Shown here: positions 1 through 7,208 of the stretch, piece by piece
Layout: every line of letters starts with the position of its first letter
Position numbering within the stretch: the stretch's first letter is position 1
From: an uncultured Collinsella sp.
GTDB lineage: Bacteria > Actinomycetota > Coriobacteriia > Coriobacteriales > Coriobacteriaceae
Assembly: GCA_900545505.1 (NCBI GenBank)
Contig: UQZC01000031.1
Location: 1-11,383 of the forward strand
DNA: 11,383 nucleotides
Reading direction: 5' to 3'
Made by a program: the position numbers and the translations under genes
Notes under the pieces: model-generated
What the model was told of the DNA's origin: nothing
What the model saw: only the letters and a program-made list of their open reading frames with translations
Database searches by the model: none

Positions 1-1
1 G

Positions 2-430
2 GAACAGGGCGTAGTCGCTGTATTCCCAGGTGTAGTCGAGCTGGCCTTTGACGCTGCGCTTGTCAGCGACCCGCGCTGCGACGCGCCCGTTGACGTGGCG
101 CTCGTGAAGCAGGCTCTGCGCGTGATCGTGCAAAACGCCGCCAAGTACTCGGATGCGGGAACGACCGTCACATTTGGCATAACGCCCAATGCGGGCATGG
201 ACACGATCGACATAAGTGTTGAGGACGAGGGCATCGGCATGAACCAGGAATCCGCAGCTCACGCGTTTGAACGGTTCTACCGCGCCGACAATGCACGCGA
301 TGCCGGCGCACAGGGCTCGGGTCTGGGGCTTGCCATTGCCAAGTGGATCGTCGATAGCCATGGCGGCGTCATTGGCGTGACCTCAGTCGAGGACGTCGGC
401 AGCCGCTTTACGATTCGCCTGCCGCGCTAG
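2..430 (+). CDS. Sensor histidine kinase, C-terminal ATPase domain (5' partial)
   Basis: This is the last 142 residues of a two-component sensor kinase; the reading frame is open to the window edge, so the gene starts upstream. A GTG at 95 is internal, not the start. The visible part is the HATPase_c domain, which binds ATP to phosphorylate a histidine in the missing DHp domain. The motifs are in order: N-box (IVQNAAKYSD, about residues 42-51, with the Mg-binding Asn), G1 box (DEGIGM, 75-80), F-box (AFERFYRADNAR, from 88) and G2 box (GSGLGLAIAK, from 105). The protein ends shortly after, in the final beta strand (SRFTIRLPR), as is typical of HisKA/HATPase kinases of the PhoR/BaeS type. The sensed signal and partner regulator lie outside the window. 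Transcription ends at the hairpin just downstream. Confidence 0.93.
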   Translation, partial: EQGVVAVFPGVVELAFDAALVSDPRCDAPVDVALVKQALRVIVQNAAKYSDAGTTVTFGITPNAGMDTIDISVEDEGIGMNQESAAHAFERFYRADNARDAGAQGSGLGLAIAKWIVDSHGGVIGVTSVEDVGSRFTIRLPR

Positions 431-449
431 GAAGCCCCTCGGCATAAAT

Positions 450-484
450 AAAGGGATAGGGCCACGCGGCCCTATCCCTTTTTG
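450..484. terminator. Bidirectional intrinsic terminator between histidine kinase and VOC gene
   Basis: A perfect 14-bp stem (450-463 pairing with 468-481, core GGGATAGGGCC / GGCCCTATCCC) has a 4-nt loop (ACGC). It is followed by a short T-run on the plus strand. On the minus strand the A-rich flank (ATAAATAAA) gives a U-rich tail. It lies between convergent genes, 19 bp after the kinase stop and 22 bp past the VOC gene stop, and can serve both. Confidence 0.9.
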
Positions 485-505
485 CCAGCTATGGCAGCTT
501 GTGCG

Positions 506-880
506 CTACTCGCGGCACAGGTGCACGGCGAAACCGGCGAACTCGCGCTTAAAGTACACGAGCTTGGTACCACCGTCGGGCAGCAGCGCGCGCGACTCTT
601 CGTTGACCTCGAGCCCGCGCTCGGCAAACCACTTCTCAGCTGCATCGATGTCGTTAACGGCAAAGCCGATGTGGCCCTTGGTGCCACGACCGTTCTGCTT
701 CATGATCTCGACCAGCGAATCGTTGAAGTACGAAACCGGGGTCTCGATGACGGGCAGGCCCATCATCGTCGAGAACAGCTCCGCGATCTCCAGGGCGTCT
801 GCCGGGTCGGTGGCGTTAATGCCCACATGGGCAACGCGCATACCAAAGAGCTCTACCGGGTTGGCGTTCTGCTCACTCAT
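506..880 (-). CDS. VOC / glyoxalase-fold protein (lactoylglutathione lyase-like)
   Basis: This 124-residue protein is the usual size of a single-module vicinal-oxygen-chelate protein with two beta-alpha-beta-beta-beta repeats. The first begins at MRVAHVGINATDP (from residue 14) and the second at KGHIGFAVNDID (from 68). Candidate metal ligands are H18, E58 (SLVEIMKQN), H70 and H120 (FAVHLCRE), in the expected strand positions. The family covers glyoxalase I, methylmalonyl-CoA epimerase, dioxygenases and isomerases, so the substrate cannot be read from sequence. The ATG at 880 is 11 bp after the stop of the upstream PTS IIB gene, so the two are almost certainly cotranscribed and the substrate may be a sugar or sugar-acid derivative (inference). 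No strong Shine-Dalgarno is visible, which suggests translational coupling to the IIB gene. The operon ends at the strong hairpin downstream. Confidence 0.85.
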   Translation of the reverse strand: MSEQNANPVELFGMRVAHVGINATDPADALEIAELFSTMMGLPVIETPVSYFNDSLVEIMKQNGRGTKGHIGFAVNDIDAAEKWFAERGLEVNEESRALLPDGGTKLVYFKREFAGFAVHLCRE

Positions 881-891
881 GCAGTCAGCGC

Positions 892-1179
892 CTACTGAGC
901 CATGACGTCGAGAACGGCCTTCTCGGCGGCAACGCGGTTCATGCCGGTCATGAAGGGCACGCCACTCACGTACGGGCAGGTGAGGCCCTCGGGGGCAACG
1001 GTGGTGGCGATCAGCAGGTCAGCGCCCTCGTCGCAGTAATCCTTGGCCTCGGAGATGGCGCACTGCATGATCTCGTACTTGTCGGCATAACCGTTGGCGT
1101 CGAGCAGAGTAGCGACCTTCTGGGCAACGAGCGTGGAAGTAGCAGCGCCAGCACCGCAAGCCAAAACGATCTTCTTCAT
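892..1179 (-). CDS. PTS sugar transporter subunit IIB, galactitol/SgcB-like
   Basis: This 95-residue cytoplasmic protein has the P-loop-like phosphorylation site of lactose/galactitol-class IIB proteins at its N-terminus: MKKIVLACGAGAATSTLVAQ, with Cys8 as the phosphocysteine. The length matches stand-alone GatB/SgcB-type subunits, which take phosphate from IIA and pass it to the sugar bound by IIC. The start at 1179 is supported by an AAGGGAG ribosome binding site (1189-1195), 9 nt upstream. It is first in a two-gene unit with the VOC protein. No IIA or IIC gene is adjacent: the upstream gene is divergent and the downstream unit ends at a terminator. It must therefore work with components encoded elsewhere or act in regulation. 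Family assignment is firm; the sugar is unknown. Confidence 0.9.
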   Translation of the reverse strand: MKKIVLACGAGAATSTLVAQKVATLLDANGYADKYEIMQCAISEAKDYCDEGADLLIATTVAPEGLTCPYVSGVPFMTGMNRVAAEKAVLDVMAQ

Positions 1180-1257
1180 AGGTAATGTCTCCCTTCATGG
1201 TTTACTTTAGGTAAGTGTACCGCAGCGAGCGATGGCACTCGGCCTCGATGAGCTTTT

Positions 1258-1287
1258 ATGCCAGTTTGCTTGCGCGCTGCGTATAAT
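1258..1287 (+). promoter_or_regulatory. Likely promoter of the membrane-anchored helical protein gene
   Basis: A consensus -10 hexamer, TATAAT (1282-1287), is preceded by an 18-bp spacer and a -35-like ATGCCA (1258-1263, four of six matches to TTGACA). Transcription would start near 1293, about 50 nt before the ATG at 1343. A short dyad, CGCTC/GAGCG (1311-1315 and 1323-1327), lies in the leader. The -10 is convincing; the -35 is weak. Confidence 0.6.
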
Positions 1288-1342
1288 ACATCTAGTACGT
1301 GTTGTCATACCGCTCGCTTTATGAGCGACTAAGGACCCTAAT

Positions 1343-1966
1343 ATGCCCGATTCCCGCACACTCTGGACCGCCGTCGTTATCATCTGCATCGCCGTGTCGG
1401 TGTTCTTTAGCGTCAAAAAACGCACCACGTTTAAACGCCTGCAGCAATTGATGGCCGCCAAGCAGTGGGACGAGTTCGATCGTTTGCTCGACGGCAAACT
1501 CACCAGCATGCTGTACCCGCGCTACAACCGCGACTACCTGCGCCTGAACTCCTATCTGCTGCGCGAGGACCATAAGCGCGCCGACGAGATGTTCGACCTG
1601 CTACTGGGACTCAACCTGCCCAAGATGCAGCGCGTCGACCTGGTGATCAAAGCTTTTAACTACTACGTTGGCCAGGAGGACCGCAAAAAGGCCAAGGAGT
1701 TGCTGCACGAGATCAAGGGCTTTGAGGGCGGTCAGGCCGAGACAGTCGCACACGAATGCCAGCTGATGTACGACACGATGATCCTCAAGCGCCACAACGA
1801 CATTCCCGAGCTGGAGCGCATGCTCGAGGATGTCGGCGACGACCCGGTCAAGCGCTGCCGACTGGAGTACCTGCTGGCCCTGCAGTATCAAAACAAGGGC
1901 GACGAGGCAAAGTTCCAAGAGTTCCTGGAGAAGTCGGGCCAACACTCGATGGCCGTCAACGCGTAA
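1343..1966 (+). CDS. Membrane-anchored helical-repeat (TPR-like) protein of unknown function
   Basis: I do not recognise this 207-residue protein as a named family. Residues about 8-24 (WTAVVIICIAVSVFFSV) form one transmembrane segment followed by KKR, which suggests an N-terminal anchor with a cytoplasmic C-terminal domain. The rest is entirely alpha-helical with repeating amphipathic helix pairs, for example KQWDEFDRLLDGKL, DHKRADEMFDLLLGL, QEDRKKAKELLHEI and NKGDEAKFQEFLE. These have the size and spacing of TPR-like solenoid repeats, which usually act as protein-binding scaffolds. The start is supported by AAGGA (1331-1335), 7 nt before the ATG, and by the upstream TATAAT promoter. It is monocistronic: a tRNA gene follows 31 bp after the stop and the upstream genes are divergent. 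The TPR-like reading is inference from helix pattern, not from a family match. Confidence 0.8.
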   Translation: MPDSRTLWTAVVIICIAVSVFFSVKKRTTFKRLQQLMAAKQWDEFDRLLDGKLTSMLYPRYNRDYLRLNSYLLREDHKRADEMFDLLLGLNLPKMQRVDLVIKAFNYYVGQEDRKKAKELLHEIKGFEGGQAETVAHECQLMYDTMILKRHNDIPELERMLEDVGDDPVKRCRLEYLLALQYQNKGDEAKFQEFLEKSGQHSMAVNA

Positions 1967-1997
1967 CGGACGGCTTGTGCTAGACTTCTAGTCTCAC

Positions 1998-2082
1998 GGG
2001 GGCGTGGCGGAATTGGCATACGCAGGAGACTTAAAATCTCTCGCCGCAAGGATTGTGGGTTCGAGTCCCACCGCCCCTACCA
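1998..2082 (+). tRNA. tRNA-Leu (anticodon UAA)
   Basis: This is an 85-nt class II tRNA. The acceptor stem GGGGGCG (1998-2004) pairs with CGCCCCU (2072-2078, one G-U), followed by discriminator A and an encoded CCA (2080-2082). The D-arm contains GGAATTGGCATA. The anticodon stem GGAGA/TCTCT encloses loop CTTAAAA (2030-2036) with anticodon TAA at 2032-2034, reading UUA (and UUG). A long variable arm (about 2042-2054) and the T-arm GTGGG-TTCGAGT-CCCAC (2055-2071) complete the fold. UUA should be a rare codon in this GC-rich genome. Confidence 0.96.
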
Positions 2083-2093
2083 TATGGAGCTTT

Positions 2094-2132
2094 CGAGCCC
2101 GTGTCCCCAAGGGATGCGGGCTCGTTTCTTTT
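2094..2132 (+). terminator. Intrinsic terminator of tRNA-Leu
   Basis: An 8-bp perfect stem, CGAGCCCG (2094-2101) with CGGGCTCG (2117-2124), carries an inner TCCC/GGGA helix (2104-2107 with 2111-2114). It is followed at once by TTTCTTTT (2125-2132). It starts 12 nt after the tRNA CCA end, a classic placement. Confidence 0.92.
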
Positions 2133-2149
2133 ACACGCCGGCGGGGCTC

Positions 2150-2220
2150 TAAGTTGCGGTGGAATAGTTCCTGTTTTGGCAGTTTACCAGCCCATTTAGG
2201 AACTATTCCACCGCGACTTA
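2150..2220. repeat. 71-bp dispersed palindromic repeat, copy A
   Basis: Left arm 2150-2172 and right arm 2198-2220 are reverse complements at 22 of 23 positions, around a 25-nt loop. The arm core is AGTTGCGGTGGAATAG. The same arm-loop-arm geometry (23-25-23) recurs at 3735-3805 and 10438-10508. This copy has AGTTCCT where the other left arms have AGGGA(C/T)T. It sits 17 bp after the tRNA terminator T-run and before the tandem repeats upstream of the ATPase gene. It is non-coding, with no T-run beyond the right arm. Confidence 0.92.
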
Positions 2221-2230
2221 GGTTGGTGTT

Positions 2231-2316
2231 CCCACATTTTCCGATGGAAAAACGTGGTTGTCTCCCACATTTTCCGATGGAAAAACGTGGTTGTCTCCCA
2301 CATTTTCCGATGGAAA
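2231..2316. repeat. 33-bp tandem repeat (2.6 copies) with internal dyads
   Basis: Two identical 33-bp units (2231-2263, 2264-2296) are followed by a truncated third (2297-2316, first 20 bases identical). Each full unit contains an inverted repeat: CCAC.TTTTCC, spacer GAT, then GGAAAA..GTGG. The DNA therefore has two full dyads plus a half unit ending about 14 bp before a TATACT -10-like hexamer (2331-2336). The layout fits an array of protein binding sites at the ATPase promoter, but no family of binding protein is recognised. Confidence 0.88.
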
Positions 2317-2330
2317 CGCCCAAATGGCCT

Positions 2331-2336
2331 TATACT
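2331..2336 (+). promoter_or_regulatory. Candidate -10 element for the ATPase gene
   Basis: TATACT matches the -10 consensus at five of six positions and lies 23 bp before the chosen ATG. The -35 position, with a 17-bp spacer, falls at 2308-2313 inside the truncated third tandem unit and does not resemble TTGACA. A -10-only or activator-dependent promoter is therefore possible. The placement suggests that whatever binds the repeats controls this gene. Confidence 0.4.
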
Positions 2337-2359
2337 AGCCGAGAGGGTTGGGAGGCAAT

Positions 2360-3661
2360 ATGCAGCGACAGCTTATGAGTGAACTTATCGCTTGGAAATC
2401 AAGGGCGAACCGCAAACCTCTCTTGCTTAAGGGAGCCCGCCAGACAGGAAAGACTTGGCTTCTTAACGAATTCGCAAGCCAGCAGTATCGAAACGTCATT
2501 CGTTTTGACTTTATGCTCGAGCCGAGCACACGCTCGCTGTTCGATGGGGACCTCGACCCCAAGCGCATCATCTCCCAGATAGAACTCCTACGTGGCCAAA
2601 CCGTAACGCCGGCAGACACGCTCATCATCTTCGACGAGATCCAAGAGGCGCCACGCGGGATCACCTCGCTCAAGTACTTCAACGAACTTGCACCCGAATA
2701 CCACATCGTGGCAGCCGGTTCCTATATGGGCCTCGCGCTCCGACGCGAAAATGAGTCATTTCCCGTCGGCAAAATCGACCAGCTCACCATGCGTCCCATG
2801 GGGTTTGCTGAGTTCGTTCGTGCCGTCGACGGCAACCCACTCGCCGACGCCATCCTTGCCGCAGACATGAACCTTCTAGCAAACGTTACCGAAAAGCTCG
2901 AGCACTTGCTCAAGGAATACCTTGTTGTCGGCGGTATGCCCGAAGTTGTCTCCACTTTCGCCGAGACACGCGACTTCATCGAAGCCCGAAGGCTTCAACA
3001 GCAAATCATCGAGGCTTACGAATCCGATTTTGGCAAACATGCACCCGCCCGCATCGTCGAGCGCATGAGGTTGGTTTGGAAATCCCTTCCCGGCCAGCTT
3101 GCAAAGGAGAACAAGAAGTTTGTCTATGGCGCCCTTCGTCCCGGAGCGCGCGCACGCGATTTCGAGGAAAGCCTCCAGTGGCTCACGGACTACGGAATCG
3201 TTCATAAGGTGCCGCGTGTTTCCGCTCTAAAGGCGCCGCTCTCGAGCTACGAAGACCTCTCGGGCTTCAAACTGTTCTGCATCGACACCGGCATCCTCGG
3301 AGCGCTCTCCGGTCTCTCTCCGGCCATCGTTCTTAACGGATCCGCTGTTTTTACCGAGTTCAAAGGTTCGCTGACCGAACAATACGTCGCGCAGGAGCTT
3401 TTGCTCCAGGACAAAACTCCCGCGTATTGGTCCTCTACCTCCGGCAATGCCGAAACCGACTTTGCCATCGACCATGCGGGAACCGTGCTTCCGCTTGAGG
3501 TCAAGGCGGCAGAGAACCTTAAAGCGAAGAGTCTGAAAATAGCCTGCGAAAAATTCAAACTCGAGCGTTGCGTGAGGAGCTCTCTGGCGGCATATAGAGA
3601 CGAGGGCATGCTCATCAATATTCCGCTTTGGGAGATTGGGCAGATCGACAAGCTGGCATAG
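2360..3661 (+). CDS. AAA_14 / DUF4143 family ATPase
   Basis: This protein of about 433 residues belongs to the widespread prokaryotic AAA_14-DUF4143 family; the cellular role of most members is not established. The N-terminal ATPase has Walker A GARQTGKT (about residues 25-32), Walker B TLIIFDEIQ (about 90-98) and a sensor-1-like strand, HIVAAGSYMGLAL. The C-terminal DUF4143 region ends with ETDFAID...VLPLEVKA, the D...ExK arrangement of a PD-(D/E)XK nuclease-like fold, seen as a conserved pattern in this family. I chose the ATG at 2360, preceded by GGAGG (2351-2355), over an in-frame TTG at 2348 that has no separate ribosome binding site. By eye the gene is less GC-rich than its neighbours, with frequent CTT, AAA and TCC codons. 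It lies between tRNA-Leu and ppx, bracketed by two copies of the 71-bp palindrome. These points suggest acquired DNA. No partner gene is adjacent. Confidence 0.92.
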   Translation: MQRQLMSELIAWKSRANRKPLLLKGARQTGKTWLLNEFASQQYRNVIRFDFMLEPSTRSLFDGDLDPKRIISQIELLRGQTVTPADTLIIFDEIQEAPRGITSLKYFNELAPEYHIVAAGSYMGLALRRENESFPVGKIDQLTMRPMGFAEFVRAVDGNPLADAILAADMNLLANVTEKLEHLLKEYLVVGGMPEVVSTFAETRDFIEARRLQQQIIEAYESDFGKHAPARIVERMRLVWKSLPGQLAKENKKFVYGALRPGARARDFEESLQWLTDYGIVHKVPRVSALKAPLSSYEDLSGFKLFCIDTGILGALSGLSPAIVLNGSAVFTEFKGSLTEQYVAQELLLQDKTPAYWSSTSGNAETDFAIDHAGTVLPLEVKAAENLKAKSLKIACEKFKLERCVRSSLAAYRDEGMLINIPLWEIGQIDKLA

Positions 3662-3688
3662 GCGCTGTGGGGACGCCCCGCAAGGACT

Positions 3689-3731
3689 GTCCCCAGGTGC
3701 CGGCAGAAAAGGAACGTCCCCAGGTGCCGGC
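3689..3731. repeat. 16-bp direct repeat downstream of the ATPase gene
   Basis: GTCCCCAGGTGCCGGC occurs at 3689-3704 and again, identical, at 3716-3731 (27-bp period). An inverted GGGGAC (3669-3674) faces the first copy's GTCCCC (3689-3694), giving a GC-rich stem that could help end ATPase transcription, although no T-run follows. The array is 3 bp from palindrome copy B. Confidence 0.75.
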
Positions 3732-3734
3732 TGT

Positions 3735-3805
3735 TGAGTTGCGGTGGAATAGGGACTGTTTGGTGCCCGAAAGGGCGATTTTAGTCCGTATTTCACCGCA
3801 ACTTA
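3735..3805. repeat. 71-bp dispersed palindromic repeat, copy B
   Basis: Left arm 3735-3757 and right arm 3783-3805 match as reverse complements at 20 of 23 positions, with a 25-nt loop that itself holds a small GCCC-GAAA-GGGC hairpin. The left arm carries GGTGGAATAGGGACT; the right arm, read in reverse complement, carries GGTGAAATACGGACT. It lies between the convergent ATPase and ppx genes and ends one base before the ppx stop codon (3807-3809), so it forms the very end of the ppx transcript. Confidence 0.92.
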
Positions 3806-3806
3806 T

Positions 3807-4808
3807 TTAGAGGGTGCTGAGAGTGGGGGTCCAGGCGATGGTGGGAGTCGCGCCGTCGAGAACCTCGTTGATGGTGGCGGCCATACCGGCGAGCAGGCTG
3901 TTCTCGCTTACGGTGAGCGTCTTGTAGCCGCCGGCACGCATGAGTTCGCGGATCACCACGGCGCCAGCCAAGATCACGCCCGCGCGTTTGGGCTGTACAC
4001 CCGGTAGCGCGGCGATGCCTTCCGCGTCCAACACAGACATGCGCTCGATAGCGGCCGAGACCTGCTCCAGCGACAGCTCGCGTAGGTGAACAAAGCTCGA
4101 ATCGTACGGTTCCAGCTCGTGGACCAGAGCCACCAGCGTAGTCACCGTGCCACCCACCGCGACCAGACGCTCGGCGCGCTCAAAGTCGCTGGGCAGGCCT
4201 TCAAAATAGGCGGCGAACTGCTCGCCTGCCCACGCGGCAGCGGCAGCAAGCTCGCCGCGTGCGGGTGGCAGCGTCGAGAAAAACCGCTCCGTCACGCGGC
4301 GGCAGCCAATGTCCAGCGAGCGCGTCCCTTCTAGCGCAAAGACGCCACGCTCCGGCGCATAGACGCCCGTCGCGAGCTCCGTGGATCCGCCGCCCGAATC
4401 GGCAACAATGATGCGCTCGCCGGCAAAGTCGTGCGCCACGCCAAAAAACGTCAGGCGTGCCTCGACCTCGCCCGGAATCACCTGTGGCTCAAGCCCCAGA
4501 TCGCGCAGGCCGTCCAGCAGCAGTGCTGCGTTGGACGCATCACGCGCGGCGCTCGTGCAGGTGGTGCAGATGCACGCGGCCCCAAAGGCACGAGCCTCGT
4601 CCACAAACATGCGGCACGCAGCGAGCACGCGTTCAACGGCCGCCTCGCAAAAGCGGCCCGTCGCGTCCACGCCCTCACCCAGGTCGGTAATCTCGGTATG
4701 CTTGGACGAGTCCACAATCGCTCCGCCCTCGACCTGCGCTAATACCAGTCGCGACGACACCGTTCCCAGGTCGATCGCGGCCACCTTATAGCATTTGCAA
4801 TTTGTCAT
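3807..4808 (-). CDS. Exopolyphosphatase / pppGpp phosphohydrolase family (Ppx/GppA)
   Basis: This 333-residue protein has the ASKHA-fold signature of the Ppx/GppA family, which releases phosphate from polyphosphate or converts pppGpp to ppGpp. Phosphate-1 loop: AAIDLGTVSSRLVLA (residues 10-24; most relatives have DxGSNS, here DLGTVS). A conserved TSAARDASN follows at 85-93. The PGEVEARLTFFGV segment (112-124) corresponds to the usual SGxEEArL catalytic-glutamate motif, with E116 the likely catalytic base. Phosphate-2 loop: VADSGGGSTELA (135-146). The length fits the short actinobacterial type without the extra C-terminal domain of E. coli Ppx. The start at 4808 is backed by a purine-rich GGAGGGGAG (4815-4823). 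It begins 20 bp after the divIC-like stop, so the two are cotranscribed. Which substrate it prefers cannot be read from the sequence. Confidence 0.93.
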   Translation of the reverse strand: MTNCKCYKVAAIDLGTVSSRLVLAQVEGGAIVDSSKHTEITDLGEGVDATGRFCEAAVERVLAACRMFVDEARAFGAACICTTCTSAARDASNAALLLDGLRDLGLEPQVIPGEVEARLTFFGVAHDFAGERIIVADSGGGSTELATGVYAPERGVFALEGTRSLDIGCRRVTERFFSTLPPARGELAAAAAWAGEQFAAYFEGLPSDFERAERLVAVGGTVTTLVALVHELEPYDSSFVHLRELSLEQVSAAIERMSVLDAEGIAALPGVQPKRAGVILAGAVVIRELMRAGGYKTLTVSENSLLAGMAATINEVLDGATPTIAWTPTLSTL

Positions 4809-4828
4809 TGCGAGCTCCCCTCCGGGCG

Positions 4829-5593
4829 CTATTTGCCGTTGGACACGACCGTCTGACCCTCGACGCCGTTAAACCCAAACAGCATGTCGAGCGCTTGGAT
4901 GTACCATGGCGCGTCCTTGCCGACTTCTTCGATCTCCTTGGCCACCTCGCTGGCCTTCTTGGCGTTCGACGACTTCTTTTCAGCCGACGACGAGTCCGAA
5001 TCGCCGTCCAGGCCCTGCACTTCAATCCTCTTCTCGCCGGGCATCACCAGGCCCAGGTCCTCGGATGCCGCGTCCTTGATACCCTCCTCCGAGAGCAGCT
5101 TGTCGACGCTTTTTTGCAGCTCATCATTGTATTGCTGGCGAATCTCGACCTGCTTGGCCAAGATATCGCTCGAACGCTTCGCCACGTACAGGTCGCGCAC
5201 GGGGAAATACAGGCTCACGAGCACCAGGGCAACGACGATGCCGATGAATAGCCCTCGCTGAGGACCGTGGGTAAAGTCGTAGATCGCCTTGACCACCGCG
5301 TTGTCGTTGGCGTAGTGCATAAAGTCCGAGCCCGAAAGACGGTTCGAGGGCCTGCTCGACCTATCGTGCGTTTGAGCCGACGAGCGCTGAGCATGCGACG
5401 AACGTGCCGGGCGCACTGGTCCATCTGTCGAAGTATTCACTTGAGCATTGGGGCGCGAGGTACTTGTCGGGCGCTGTATGGAGCGGTCGGCGCCGGCGTA
5501 GGCGGACCCACCGAGCTGCACCGTGCACGCACGGCGAGGCGACGGCTCACGCGAACCGGCGGAATAGTACCTGTTGTCGTAAATCTGATCCAT
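4829..5593 (-). CDS. DivIC/FtsB-like septum formation initiator, single-pass membrane protein
   Basis: This is a bitopic membrane protein of about 254 residues. The first ~110 residues are polar, low-complexity and rich in Ser, Arg, Thr and Pro, likely a disordered cytoplasmic tail. A transmembrane segment follows at about 114-131 (GLFIGIVVALVLVSLYFP), then a coiled-coil-like stretch and EDLGLVMPGEKRIEV, the hallmark of the DivIC/FtsB/FtsL family that links FtsQ/DivIB to FtsW/FtsI in the divisome. An acidic Ser/Lys linker and a short hydrophobic C-terminal part (PWYIQALDMLFGF) follow. I place the start at the ATG at 5593 (AAGGCG just upstream); the frame is open further to 5719, but that stretch overlaps the eno terminator. 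Its position directly after eno matches E. coli eno-ftsB and the Mycobacterium eno-Rv1024 order, which supports the call. The C-terminal extension is longer than in classic FtsB. Confidence 0.85.
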   Translation of the reverse strand: MDQIYDNRYYSAGSREPSPRRACTVQLGGSAYAGADRSIQRPTSTSRPNAQVNTSTDGPVRPARSSHAQRSSAQTHDRSSRPSNRLSGSDFMHYANDNAVVKAIYDFTHGPQRGLFIGIVVALVLVSLYFPVRDLYVAKRSSDILAKQVEIRQQYNDELQKSVDKLLSEEGIKDAASEDLGLVMPGEKRIEVQGLDGDSDSSSAEKKSSNAKKASEVAKEIEEVGKDAPWYIQALDMLFGFNGVEGQTVVSNGK

Positions 5594-5684
5594 GTGCGCC
5601 TTGTGCGGTTGAGGTTTGTTTGCGCTAAGTCCTTTAGTTATAGCACGAGCGCCCGCACCGCCTTCGCCAGCCTTTGCTCGACAT

Positions 5685-5729
5685 AAAAAAGGCTCTGAGC
5701 CATATGGCCCAGCGCCCAAGGGCGGCCAT
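5685..5729 (-). terminator. Intrinsic terminator after eno
   Basis: Read on the minus strand, a GC-rich hairpin (ATGGC..GCCAT, 5704-5708 with 5725-5729, with an inner GGGCG/CGCCC-type helix) is followed by GGCT-CAG-AGCC (5691-5701) and a run of six T (5685-5690). It lies 50-95 bp past the enolase stop. It separates eno from the divIC-like gene, whose own candidate -10 (TATAAC, read on the minus strand near 5640) comes just after. Confidence 0.75.
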
Positions 5730-5780
5730 CAGAAGTGGAACGGAGCCGAGTCAACCCCGCTCCCCGCGTGCACCACTTGT

Positions 5781-7082
<1,302 letters not shown>

Positions 7083-7143
7083 TCACTTGGAAACGTAGTG
7101 GATGCAAGCGACCGGCTGACCGTGCACCGTCGGTGCGCCTCCG

Positions 7144-7188
7144 TAAGTTAGCCATGTCGCACTTTTTGCATTATGCCCTAAGTTAGCC
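7144..7188 (-). promoter_or_regulatory. Candidate eno promoter flanked by 10-bp direct repeats
   Basis: TAAGTTAGCC occurs at 7144-7153 and 7179-7188 (minus strand GGCTAACTTA). Between them, on the minus strand, is CATAAT (7170-7175), a good -10 match. The upstream repeat would then sit in the -10/-35 spacer and the downstream one just past the start site, an operator-like layout. No convincing -35 is visible. The leader to the eno ATG is about 90 nt and contains a small GCACC-GAC-GGTGC hairpin (7124-7136). Confidence 0.45.
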
Positions 7189-7208
7189 GAGGGATACACT
7201 TGATTTTC

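Noticed and set aside
2231..2316. Possible CRISPR array
   Set aside because: The units are directly adjacent with no unique spacers, so this is a simple tandem repeat. No cas genes are present.
2004..2378. Plus-strand reading frame of 124 residues spanning the tRNA and the repeats
   Set aside because: It begins inside tRNA-Leu, runs through the terminator, palindrome copy A and the 33-bp tandem repeats, and its repeated peptide is only a translation of those repeats. A 109-residue minus-strand frame in the same place fails for the same reason.
3661..3734. Intrinsic terminator of the ATPase gene formed by GGGGAC/GTCCCC
   Set aside because: The stem is short and no T-run follows, so it is not called as a terminator; it is described only as part of the direct-repeat region.
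2060..3805. Integrase-type attachment site from a duplicated tRNA-Leu 3' end
   Set aside because: The segment lies next to a tRNA, but I could not find a second copy of the T-arm/acceptor sequence downstream, and there is no integrase gene.
5594..5719. Upstream extension of the divIC-like protein to an ATG at 5719
   Set aside because: The added 42 residues would run through the eno terminator and the candidate divIC promoter. The ATG at 5593 has a nearby ribosome binding site.
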